From Nitrospira sp. (GTDB lineage Bacteria > Nitrospirota > Nitrospiria > Nitrospirales > Nitrospiraceae), in NCBI GenBank assembly GCA_024760525.1, contig CP060499.1:2811501-2875500 (forward strand): a DNA stretch of 64,000 nucleotides. Reading direction: 5' to 3'. A program made the position numbers and the translations under genes. Shown one piece after another: positions 28,151-36,559 of this stretch; within the stretch, counting starts at the first letter, position 1, and each line of letters starts with the position of its first letter. Under the pieces are notes generated by a model. The model did not search any database. It was not told where the DNA came from and saw only the letters and a program-made list of their open reading frames with translations.

Positions 28151-28716
28151 GATCTGCTCCTTTTCGCACTCGACGATCTATCGCGCACATTCCGCTCGAC
28201 TTCTCTCTCACCGGGAGAATCGGCGTTACTCATGCGCATAGGCAAAACCTATTCCCTCTCGCAAACACGAGGTTCGGCTGAACAACTCGGCTAGGAATAG
28301 ATGGCTCGATCCTGCACGTCTCTTTGCATCATGGTTGATATTCTGCACACTTTTCGAAACGTGTCGGACGTATCAAAGCCGATACAAGTCGTATCGAATA
28401 GGATACGTATTCTCACGTGTGTGACCACTCGTGCGCTTCGATGACGGACACCTAGTTCATCTACGTATTTCAGTTTTCCTCTCACGACTTCATGTCGGAA
28501 CTGAGACCGGCCTCTGCGCATGCGCTCAGTCTTCGCGCTCCCGCTTGAACTCCACATCGACTCGGGCCTCTTTTGATTTTTATAGGTGTGCCTTTCTCTC
28601 TCGAATCTCCGATAGACCACACAGCCTCGGCATGATGTTTGCGGACGGGCGCGGCATGAACTAGTGAAGCCAGAATTCGCTGGCTCTTCATTCACCAACT
28701 TACAGGGAGGAACATC
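28151..28716. other. Divergent intergenic region with operator-like repeats
   Basis: 566 bp between the hemopexin-cytochrome gene and the first unassigned paralogue. It is more AT-rich than the flanking genes. It contains the GTATC/GATAC array at 28370-28411. I find no convincing gene or consensus promoter, though the promoters of both flanking genes should lie here. Confidence 0.6.
28370..28411. promoter_or_regulatory. Tandem inverted-repeat operator array (GTATC-N6-GATAC, twice)
   Basis: GTATC-N6-GATAC occurs at 28370-28385 and again at 28391-28406. The copies are exactly 21 bp apart, about two helical turns, and a further partial half-site (GTATT) follows at 28407. The regular 10-11 bp phasing of five-base half-sites is typical of cooperative dimer binding. 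No regulator gene is adjacent. Confidence 0.55.
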
Positions 28717-30276
28717 ATGGGAGACGTATTGCCGAGCCAACTCGCTAATTCCATCATGGGGAAACTGTATGACGTGTTAACCAATGGAGATGAGACCGTC
28801 CCCAAATCGGAGGACAACTTCTTCACCTGGTGCACGCCAGGAATCCCTTTCGAGTCGGGCGATTTTGAGTTTCTGTCCCAGGGTCTGACCGGAGTCGTGA
28901 AAAAAGAGGCCTTAGCGGAGCTTGCGACTCCGGGAGTGACGGCACAGCCGGGCGGTGAAGGGCAACCTGCGCCGGCTTCCCCGACGCTGACCCCTGAATT
29001 GATGGACAAACTGCTGGCTCAAGATGTCGGGAAGCTCTACATGCAGGCCGAGAATTTCGCACGGCTCGTGGATTTTGTACCGGATGTGTCGGGAATCGAC
29101 GATCGCTTCGCGAAACTGAATGTCATGAACAACGAAGGATCTCTTTCAGATCGTTACGAGTACGCTCTTCGGATGAGCCAGGTGATGCAAACCGAACTGC
29201 CCGAGGAAACGAAGAAGAAGATCGAGAAATTCAGAGCGCTCTTGAGCGAGAAGAAAATCAAGAAGAATCTCATTGATGACAGCGAAACGGAGGTACTCGA
29301 GCCGAGTGCATTGGTGGTGCTGTATAACGAGAAGCTCAAAGCGTATGAAGATGCCGCACTGGAATACAACGCCCGCCGGATCGACGCGCTTGCAGGCGAC
29401 AATCCGAAGTCGGTTCACTATTGGGCCATTAACGCTAGCACGCTTCGCAATAGAGTGCGCGCCGCCATGAACGACTGGGTCGCCAACGGTTATAAGAACG
29501 ACTATGAAGCGATCGCGGCCTTTATCGATCAGGTCATGCAGCGTGACATGACGTTGCTGAAGGCGGAATACCGAGATACGTTGGAAAGGGCAAAATTGAC
29601 CGGTTTAGCCTCGGGCTCGGATTTCTATTACACGTCGGTGGTGCCGGGTAACTTCGTGAAGGCTTCGGGGTGGACGCAGTTTTCCTTCGGTTCTACGGAT
29701 ATTTCCCGGTATTCACAATCGTCCCACAGCAAGTGGTCGGCCGGTGGCGGCTTCAACATCGGGCTGTTCTCGATCGGCGGCAGTGCGGGAGGCAGCAAGA
29801 GTCACTATCAGGGCGGCTTCGACAACTCAAGTTTCCGATTGTCATTTTCCATCACTCAGGTGCCGATCGTTCGTCCATGGCTCAAGTCCGCATTTCTCTC
29901 GAGCAAAGCTTGGCGCTTCGATCAGAACAATCTTGAAGCGAAAGGTCAGGTGATCAGCGACGGTGGTAAGCCTCCGACGGGAATGATCCCTGCCTACCCG
30001 ACGACGATGATCTGTGTCAAAGATTTGGAGCTCAGCATGAGCAATTCCAGCGGAATGAGCGAATTTACCAAGAGCAGCATCGGGGGGGGTGGGTTCGTCG
30101 GATATGGACCGTTCGCCATCGGGGGCAGCTACCAGAAAGGTAAAAGTAGCAGCCACTCCAATTATCACTGGGACGGGCAAACGATGAAAGTCGATGGGAT
30201 GCAAGTCATCGGCTTCAAGTGTCACATTCTCCCGAAATGTCCGGATCCGCTTCCCACGATAACTCAATGGGTCTAG
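28717..30276 (+). CDS. Unassigned protein with glycine-rich hairpin-like segments (paralogue A)
   Basis: 519 residues; GGGAGG precedes the ATG. I do not recognise the family. There is no signal peptide. The first 300 residues or so are mostly helical and charged (KKKIEKFRALLSEKKIKKN; RVRAAMNDWVANGYKNDYEA). Then come two similar glycine/serine-rich segments, WSAGGGFNIGLFSIGGSAGG and SSIGGGGFVGYGPFAIGGSY, whose alternating pattern would suit amphipathic beta hairpins. It ends in a CxxLPxCPxPxPTxxQW motif shared with the next gene. A membrane-inserting or self-assembling protein is possible but unproven. Confidence 0.6.
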   Translation: MGDVLPSQLANSIMGKLYDVLTNGDETVPKSEDNFFTWCTPGIPFESGDFEFLSQGLTGVVKKEALAELATPGVTAQPGGEGQPAPASPTLTPELMDKLLAQDVGKLYMQAENFARLVDFVPDVSGIDDRFAKLNVMNNEGSLSDRYEYALRMSQVMQTELPEETKKKIEKFRALLSEKKIKKNLIDDSETEVLEPSALVVLYNEKLKAYEDAALEYNARRIDALAGDNPKSVHYWAINASTLRNRVRAAMNDWVANGYKNDYEAIAAFIDQVMQRDMTLLKAEYRDTLERAKLTGLASGSDFYYTSVVPGNFVKASGWTQFSFGSTDISRYSQSSHSKWSAGGGFNIGLFSIGGSAGGSKSHYQGGFDNSSFRLSFSITQVPIVRPWLKSAFLSSKAWRFDQNNLEAKGQVISDGGKPPTGMIPAYPTTMICVKDLELSMSNSSGMSEFTKSSIGGGGFVGYGPFAIGGSYQKGKSSSHSNYHWDGQTMKVDGMQVIGFKCHILPKCPDPLPTITQWV

Positions 30277-30316
30277 GGGCAGATCCGAATTCTTTCGTGC
30301 GCATAAACCTATGAAA

Positions 30317-30351
30317 GGAGTCCACCCCTCCCTGTTGGAGGGGTGGACTCC
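30317..30351. promoter_or_regulatory. Intercistronic perfect hairpin before paralogue B
   Basis: A 15-bp perfect inverted repeat (arms 30317-30331 and 30337-30351, loop CTGTT) lies between the two paralogous genes, three bases before the GGAGGG ribosome site of the second. There is no T-run, so simple termination is unlikely. It could protect the upstream message, set the ratio of the two proteins, or limit ribosome access. Confidence 0.6.
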
Positions 30352-30364
30352 AACGGAGGGATAT

Positions 30365-31897
30365 ATGGACCCGGTCGTATCGCTTGCCTTGATGAACAAG
30401 GCCAAACTGATGTTCGAGACGGAAGACACCTATCTTGCCTTCCCCAGTTCCAGCCTCTCCTACAAGAAAGATGAATTGAGTTTCATGACAGGCATGTTGA
30501 CGGCCGAGCGCTTGATCAAGCTTGCCGAGTTTTCCCGCATCATGGACTGTCTTCCCACTTCCTCCATGCTGGACCTGACACGGTCTGTAACCCTGTCCAC
30601 CACCTATCAGGATGTGCTCCGTGGCAACGCCGATGGAGTCAAATTAGCCCTGGGCACGAGGGCTCGTACCGCTGACGAGGAAGCCACCTATCAAAAAGCC
30701 TTTCAATTTCTCTATCAGGTGGTTCCGGACGGTTCCTGGTCCGATTCCCTTGCAACGGTCGCCTACAAGCAATATCGCGACGCGTGGTTTACCGCGCAAG
30801 AAGCTTACAAGAACAAGGAGATCGAAGCCACATACACAACCGATGCGGCGGCGATTCAACGCTGGAAGGAGATTGAAGAGCCCGCGCTACGAAGAAAGGT
30901 TGCAGACCTCGAGAACGAATGGGCCGTAAAGGGATACCGCAATCAGTACGAAAGCGCGAGACACACGTATGAACAATACGTCGGCAGTTCTCCGTCTGTC
31001 ATCTGGGATGAATGGGCCAGACAGTGCATGCCCGGCTTGGATAAGCTCACTGACGCGTCGTCGGCTCAAGAGTTTTTCCCCTGTGGATTCGCTCCGTCGA
31101 ATGTTCTGGACTCTCCGGCATGGACCACATTGACGCTGAGCGAAAATGAAGTGGAAGGGCTCGCGCAAGCCGCGCCCCCTGAAATCCGCAAACTTCTCGC
31201 AACCGACCATATCGATCTGGACATTGAATCACTCTCTCTCGAAATCAGCTCGGCGGTCATTACTCGAGCCTGGTTTGCCCCCGAAGTATTCAGGGCACGG
31301 TTCTGGAAATTCTACGATTCCGGCAAAATCCTTTCGAACGGCCAAACGCCCGCCTCCGGCGACTGTTCTGCCTATACGGTCGCGGTTGTGTTCGCGCGGA
31401 ATCTTGCGATCACACTCAAGCCACAATCACCGAAAAACCAGCACGCCATGACCTTACTGAAAACCTCTCCGGCTGTGTCCTTTGCAACCTTCAGACTCGC
31501 AGCATCGCCAGCCGTCTCTCCATCTGGGCAAGCCTTCATGCTGAAGAGCGCAGTGCAAACTTCTCCTCCCATCATGATGATGACGCCGGCAGCCGCTCCC
31601 ATGGCTGTGAGGACAGCACGAATAGCAGCTGCATCGAGACCGGCCCGGTTGGGAAGGGTTGATATGGACGCTGAACCTACCCAGCTTCCACCTGGCAGCT
31701 CCGTGCACAGTGGTGTCGCCTTTCAAAGGATGCAAGGACACGGTTTCACGATATTACCGGCTCCGGCGGTCACCCTCCCGCCGCCACCACCTCAGGTTCA
31801 GATGCCGTTTGAGAAAGACGAAGTGTGGATTTTGGGGATCGTGTGCAAGCGTCTCCCGCTGTGCCCGAATCCCGATCCGACGCTGCAATGGGAATAG
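30365..31897 (+). CDS. Unassigned protein, paralogue B of the 28717 gene
   Basis: 510 residues from the ATG at 30365, which follows GGAGGG; the upstream ATG at 30311 would put the hairpin inside the gene. It shares with paralogue A a central helix (LENEWAVKGYRNQYESARHTY against MNDWVANGYKNDYEAIAAF), a beta strand plus RAWF/RPWL segment, and the C-terminal CxxLPxCPxPxPTxQW tail. It lacks the two glycine-rich segments. In their place it has a short acidic stretch and a long alanine/proline/methionine-rich linker. No signal peptide; function unknown. Confidence 0.6.
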   Translation: MDPVVSLALMNKAKLMFETEDTYLAFPSSSLSYKKDELSFMTGMLTAERLIKLAEFSRIMDCLPTSSMLDLTRSVTLSTTYQDVLRGNADGVKLALGTRARTADEEATYQKAFQFLYQVVPDGSWSDSLATVAYKQYRDAWFTAQEAYKNKEIEATYTTDAAAIQRWKEIEEPALRRKVADLENEWAVKGYRNQYESARHTYEQYVGSSPSVIWDEWARQCMPGLDKLTDASSAQEFFPCGFAPSNVLDSPAWTTLTLSENEVEGLAQAAPPEIRKLLATDHIDLDIESLSLEISSAVITRAWFAPEVFRARFWKFYDSGKILSNGQTPASGDCSAYTVAVVFARNLAITLKPQSPKNQHAMTLLKTSPAVSFATFRLAASPAVSPSGQAFMLKSAVQTSPPIMMMTPAAAPMAVRTARIAAASRPARLGRVDMDAEPTQLPPGSSVHSGVAFQRMQGHGFTILPAPAVTLPPPPPQVQMPFEKDEVWILGIVCKRLPLCPNPDPTLQWE

Positions 31898-31954
31898 ACC
31901 CAATTCACCGGTTTCCTTGGCTCGGCCGATACCTCGTGCTAGCATTTCCACGCC

Positions 31955-33514
31955 ATGGCTTTGTCGACCAGCGTGCACGATCTTCGTACCTTGATCCGTT
32001 CCTCCCACCCCCTTGTCGTCATCGAAACGGTGGAGGAGGAACGGGTTCTGGCCTTGCTCCAATCAGTCACGGCACAAGAGCGCATGCCGCTCTTCGAGTG
32101 GTCCATCACGAGAGGGCTCACCCGTGCCGATGAGGCCCCGACTCTCAGCAAGCTGACCGCCACTCCGTTGGCGGTCCTTCAACATCTCCACGGCCTCACC
32201 GTGGAGGCGGTGTTCTGGCTGAAGGATCTCGCGCCGCACCTCCAAGACGCCGCCGTGTGCCGCCAGCTTCGGGAGGTCGCGGCGGCATACAGCCGATCTC
32301 GTGCAACCTGTGTGCTCACCGGCCAACCGATTTCGCTGCCGTTGGATCTTGAAAAACTTGCCGTGAGGCTCGATCTGAAGCTGCCTGATCGAGAGGAACT
32401 GCGGTCGATGCTGCGCGGTCTCCTTCAATCCCTGGGCCCTCGAACCCTTCCCCGCGCCCGTTCAACGACTCTCGCACAAAGCATCCTCAGTTCGATCAGC
32501 GAAGCCAAGGCAGCCGACAAGGGACCTACAACCCAGGAGGCTGACGCGATCCTCCGTGCCTTACAGGGCTTGACCCTCCATCAAGCGCGGCAAGTCATCG
32601 CGCAATGCATCGTCGAGCGTGGGACCCTTTCTGCCGAGGATGTACAGACCATCCTCAAGCGTAAGGTTCAGGCAATCAAGGATGGCGGCTTATTGGAATA
32701 TTATCCTTTGGAGGACAATCGGTTTGAGTTGGGAGGATTCACCAATCTGAAGTCCTGGTTGGAACGCGCCCGAGTCGGATTTTCCGCCGAAGCCAAATCG
32801 CTCAACCTCACACCCCCTCGCGGCATCATGCTGGTCGGCGTGCCGGGCTGCGGCAAGTCGCTTGCCGCGAAGGCGATCGCACGGGAATGGAAGCTCCCGC
32901 TCCTGAAACTCGACGCAGGTCGGCTGTTCGACAAGTTCGTCGGCGAATCGGAAAAGAATTTCCACAAGGCGATTGAGATGGCGGAATCCTTGTCACCGAT
33001 CGTCCTGTGGATCGATGAAATCGAGAAGGCCATGGTGGCCGGTGGAGGCAGCGGCGAAGCCGACGCGGGCTTGAGCCGCCGACTCTTCGGCGCCTTCCTC
33101 ACCTGGCTGCAGGAAAAGAAGCAAGATGTGTTCGTCGTCGCCACGGCCAATGACCTATCCTCGCTGCCGCCCGAACTCCTTCGCAAGGGCCGGTTCGATG
33201 AAATCTTTTTCGTCGACTTGCCGGACGATGCAGAGCGCGAGGCCATCTGGACAATCCACCTCGGCCTGCGCAAGCAAGACAGTAAGATGTTCGACCTCGG
33301 CAAGATTGTCAGCGCCAGCGATGGTTTCAGCGGTTCGGAAATCGAGCAGGCAGTGGTGGCGGCTCTCTATCGGGCTCTCCATCAGAAAACGCCGCTCACA
33401 ACCGACCTGCTGGTCGAAGAATTGACCCACACCATCCCGCTCTCCGTCACCAGGCGTGAAGACATCGATGCGCTCCGACAGACGGCCAAAGACCGATTCG
33501 TAAACGTGCGGTAA
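31955..33514 (+). CDS. Ycf46-type AAA+ ATPase
   Basis: 519 residues. The N-terminal half is a helical Ycf46-like domain. The AAA module has Walker A GVPGCGKS (about residue 290), Walker B IVLWIDEIEKA, sensor 1 in VVATANDLSSLPPELLRKGRFDEIFFVDLP, and a lid domain (FSGSEIEQAVVAALYRAL). It is a cytoplasmic ATP-driven remodelling protein; the client is unknown. It follows paralogue B by 57 bp and may share its transcript. Confidence 0.85.
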   Translation: MALSTSVHDLRTLIRSSHPLVVIETVEEERVLALLQSVTAQERMPLFEWSITRGLTRADEAPTLSKLTATPLAVLQHLHGLTVEAVFWLKDLAPHLQDAAVCRQLREVAAAYSRSRATCVLTGQPISLPLDLEKLAVRLDLKLPDREELRSMLRGLLQSLGPRTLPRARSTTLAQSILSSISEAKAADKGPTTQEADAILRALQGLTLHQARQVIAQCIVERGTLSAEDVQTILKRKVQAIKDGGLLEYYPLEDNRFELGGFTNLKSWLERARVGFSAEAKSLNLTPPRGIMLVGVPGCGKSLAAKAIAREWKLPLLKLDAGRLFDKFVGESEKNFHKAIEMAESLSPIVLWIDEIEKAMVAGGGSGEADAGLSRRLFGAFLTWLQEKKQDVFVVATANDLSSLPPELLRKGRFDEIFFVDLPDDAEREAIWTIHLGLRKQDSKMFDLGKIVSASDGFSGSEIEQAVVAALYRALHQKTPLTTDLLVEELTHTIPLSVTRREDIDALRQTAKDRFVNVR

Positions 33515-33520
33515 CCGTAA

Positions 33521-34348
33521 ATGCGATTCCTGTTCATCATGACCACAATCGCGATAGCCACCCTGATGGGATGCACCAAGCCGGCCCAGAGGCCGGACCG
33601 GAACGCCTTTGAGCCATCGACACCGGCGGATAGGGTTGCGCTGCCGGAATCACCCGTATTGGCTCAAACTCCGGTCGTGCAGGCCCCGGAGCCGGAGCAT
33701 CACCTCCCTCTTCTAAGAGCGTCGCTTCCCAGCCGATCCGCCATCGTTCAGTCCGCTGCAAGACTGGTCGGCGCACGAACCATCACAAGCCAAGGCAGGC
33801 GCATCGCCTATGACTGCGCCGGAGTCGCACGCGCGATCTTCCTGGAACATGGCATCGATCTGTATCGTGGACCTATCGATGATCCCAAAGGGAATGGCGT
33901 CCGGCTTATCTACAATCACGTGCGTCAATATGGTGTTGTGCATCAAGGATCGGACGTCCACCCGGGCGACCTCGTATTCTTCGATAACACATGGGATTTC
34001 AATGGGGACGGTAGGTTGAACGATCCGCTGACCCATGTAGGCGTCGTCGAACACTTGGACCACGACGGCACCGTGGTCTTCATCAGTCGAGTCGCCGACG
34101 CGATCGCGCGCTACCGAATGAATCTGAGTCAACCTCATATTCACAAGACCGCCGACGGACGCGTATTGAACGACTACATACGGCGGAAACACCCAACCGA
34201 CGCCGACAATACGGCTCGACTGACCGGCGAGCTTTTTTCATTCTATGGAAGCCTCTTAGATCCTCAGCGAAACATATCCTTGGACGACACCTTCACCCGG
34301 AATCAGAGCAGGCAGCGGGCTTCTGTCTCGGCTGCATCCGAACGATGA
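33521..34348 (+). CDS. NlpC/P60-like cell-wall peptidase lipoprotein
   Basis: 275 residues. A lipobox (TLMGC) is followed by a proline-rich linker and an NlpC/P60 (C40) fold: the nucleophile in AYDCAGVARAIF, a catalytic histidine in DPLTHVGVVEHL and a third polar residue in the following strand. Insertions such as DNTWDFNGDGRLND separate the motifs. It probably cuts peptide stems of peptidoglycan. It starts seven bases after the AAA+ gene with no clear ribosome site. Confidence 0.78.
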   Translation: MRFLFIMTTIAIATLMGCTKPAQRPDRNAFEPSTPADRVALPESPVLAQTPVVQAPEPEHHLPLLRASLPSRSAIVQSAARLVGARTITSQGRRIAYDCAGVARAIFLEHGIDLYRGPIDDPKGNGVRLIYNHVRQYGVVHQGSDVHPGDLVFFDNTWDFNGDGRLNDPLTHVGVVEHLDHDGTVVFISRVADAIARYRMNLSQPHIHKTADGRVLNDYIRRKHPTDADNTARLTGELFSFYGSLLDPQRNISLDDTFTRNQSRQRASVSAASER

Positions 34349-34549
34349 CGCCAATCGCCTGACCGTGTTATGACAACCAAACTCCACGGAAAAGGCCAGG
34401 ATTTGCCAGCCGATGAGAAACAGCACGATGGTCTGTCTCACCACTACAGAACAAGCGCCTGGTATCCGATAAGGGACATATCGAGACGTCAACCATATGA
34501 GGACCGGCACTGAGTCCCATTTCTTCCATTGACCTGGTAAGATTATTCT

Positions 34550-34981
34550 ATGGCTACCTCATCGAAACAAACACATGTCCGAGAAACTAACCCGCTCCGT
34601 CGAACTCTCACGGATGTTCGGCATGGTCTGCTGGGCCTGCATAAGGCGTTGATCGTAGCGGAGCAGCTGACCTATGAGCGGATCTATGGGCGCGTGGACT
34701 CCACGGGCCAACTCCTACAACTGGTGATGAACGATCCGTGGTTTACGTGGCTGCATCCGCTTTCCAACATGGTCGTTCGCATCGACGAGTTGCTGGATGG
34801 AGGCGAGCGGCTGACGGTGGACGATGTCGCCATGCTGTTGACCGAGGTGCGCGCGTTGATTCGCCCATCGGAAATGGGCGACGGGTACGAGCGGAGCTAT
34901 TATGAAGCGCTGCAGCGCGCCCCCGACGTCGTTCTCGCTCACTGCGAAATGAAGAAGTTGCTCACGCTGCCATCGCTGTAG
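34550..34981 (+). CDS. Conserved helical protein of unknown function
   Basis: 143 residues, mostly helical, soluble, with no signal peptide. The readable segments (RRTLTDVRHGLLGLHKALI; PWFTWLHPLSNMVVRIDELL) do not place it in a named family for me. It stands alone, with about 200 bp before and 250 bp after. Confidence 0.5.
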   Translation: MATSSKQTHVRETNPLRRTLTDVRHGLLGLHKALIVAEQLTYERIYGRVDSTGQLLQLVMNDPWFTWLHPLSNMVVRIDELLDGGERLTVDDVAMLLTEVRALIRPSEMGDGYERSYYEALQRAPDVVLAHCEMKKLLTLPSL

Positions 34982-35011
34982 ACCCCATCACCACTCCAAG
35001 TCACGAAAATG

Positions 35012-35039
35012 AGGGCGGCCGGCTCATCAGGGCCGCCCT
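35012..35039. terminator. GC-rich hairpin, possible terminator
   Basis: Arms 35012-35020 and 35031-35039 make a perfect 9-bp stem around a 10-base loop, 30 bp after the stop of the 34550 gene. There is no T-run, so it may only stabilise the transcript end. Confidence 0.35.
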
Positions 35040-35228
35040 GGTACACTGAGCAAGTCGCCTTTCCTGTTGTCGCGTTCACCCTGCCGGCACTGAGCCACGT
35101 TGTTCCCCCTCTCTCAATTCTCTGATAAAGCGATGGAGCAAAATTGCTACAATCTGGCAAAAGCGCCTCCTCCATTCGATCGACTTCCCGGAGGGATAGG
35201 TAGGTCTGCCCCTTACCTGATAAGGAGC

Positions 35229-35891
35229 ATGAGCACAGCACACTCAATAAGAAAGAAGATGACGTTCCTCACACCCCGACCGATGCTTGCTCTAGCGCTT
35301 GTTCTTCTTCTCTCCCCTCATTCGGCTTTCGCCGAAGGTCGGTCTGTCGACGTCCTCGTCACCATCATAAAAGACAGAATCGTTGCCTTGCCGGGGGGAG
35401 GAAGTCCTGTTGAGGAAGCCTTGGGAGTCAACGAAACAATCGTTGCGACCGCGGCCCGAGGACCAGCAGGCTTTGCACAGACGTCCCGCAGACTCTTGGG
35501 CTTTTCTTCAGGATTACGCCGATGGACCGAGGTGCAGTTGGGTGTCGAGGAACAGGTCGAGCGGCATCATGTGCTGCCGCGCCTGCTCGTCGTTCAGACC
35601 AGCCGGCAAGTTCATGGGTTTCAGGAAAGCCGAGGTCATTGGTTCAGCGAGGCGCTGGGACCGAACGAACTCGTGAAGCAAGTGCAGGGTCGAGGCCATG
35701 TGGTTATCGTGATTACCTCCGAGCGAGCCCTGGCTTTTTCCGCTTTCACGGGAGGATTCTTCACTGTGCGTTGGACGGCGAACGAACAGGTGCAAGCGAT
35801 CGACCAGACCAACGACGCCGCGATGGTTCGCACCTCAGCTCGACACTTGACGTTTCGTTCGCAAACGGGCGGATGGGTGGAGATGAGGTAA
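35229..35891 (+). CDS. Exported protein of four short beta-propeller-like repeats
   Basis: About 220 residues. Two starts are possible: the ATG at 35229, one base after AGGAGC, and that at 35259, which lacks a good site. Both give a signal peptide ending HSAFA. The mature part has four repeats of 35-39 residues, each with a strand, a TSRRLLGF-type turn (TSRQVHGF, TSERALAF, TSARHLTF) and a W/F-containing strand before NEQV. The count is half of a propeller, so it may dimerise. Function unknown. Confidence 0.6.
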   Translation: MSTAHSIRKKMTFLTPRPMLALALVLLLSPHSAFAEGRSVDVLVTIIKDRIVALPGGGSPVEEALGVNETIVATAARGPAGFAQTSRRLLGFSSGLRRWTEVQLGVEEQVERHHVLPRLLVVQTSRQVHGFQESRGHWFSEALGPNELVKQVQGRGHVVIVITSERALAFSAFTGGFFTVRWTANEQVQAIDQTNDAAMVRTSARHLTFRSQTGGWVEMR

Positions 35892-35932
35892 AGACTCGTC
35901 TATTCCCTCGGTCATGACGAATGTTCTCCACC

Positions 35933-36370
35933 TCACAAGCGCTCTTCATCAAGTTCGATAACCTCAGCCCACGTGGTAATAGGTGGAAGGGATTCAACCG
36001 GCACACCACGCTTGGTCGCAATATCCTTCAAGCGGCCTTCAAGTCGCCGACGAGCCGCCTCATCCTTCGGACAGGAAGCCAGCAGCTCTTCAGACCATTG
36101 CGCAATTTCCTGATGGGAGCGCTTGCGGCCGTTGGCCTGGACCCAGGCGAGCAACTCATCATCCGTCCCACCGGCTAACACCTGCTGCTCAAATACTTTC
36201 GCGTCGATGCCCAGAAAATCGGTCAAATATTTATCGAACCCAACCGTGATGTAGTTGTAATCCTGAATTTGCCCGGCGTTGCGTAGACGAATCTTGTCGA
36301 TAAATCGCCCCAAGTGGGCGATGCCGCCGAGAAGAGCTTTCGGGCTGCGGGGATACGTTTCATGGGGCAT
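35933..36370 (-). CDS. DUF5069-family protein
   Basis: 145 residues. It matches the DUF5069 pattern: an N-terminal SPKALLGGIAHLGRFIDKIRL, then YNYITVGFDKYLTDFLGID, and a helical C-terminus with a WAEVIELDEERL tail. Soluble, small and widely distributed, but of unknown biochemical role. Confidence 0.75.
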   Translation of the reverse strand: MPHETYPRSPKALLGGIAHLGRFIDKIRLRNAGQIQDYNYITVGFDKYLTDFLGIDAKVFEQQVLAGGTDDELLAWVQANGRKRSHQEIAQWSEELLASCPKDEAARRRLEGRLKDIATKRGVPVESLPPITTWAEVIELDEERL

Positions 36371-36559
36371 CGATCAGTTCTCCGATTTGACGATTGCAGC
36401 ACCATACAAATAGGAAACCCGTAAAGTCTAGTCAGATTGCCCCTCCCCTTGACGCTTCCTGTGTCTTGCCGAAGTCCATTGACCTGATATTCGTAACGGC
36501 ATACCTTACCGGAGTCTCAATCTTCCGATCCACCCCGCTGAAAGGGTCGTGAGAACCAC

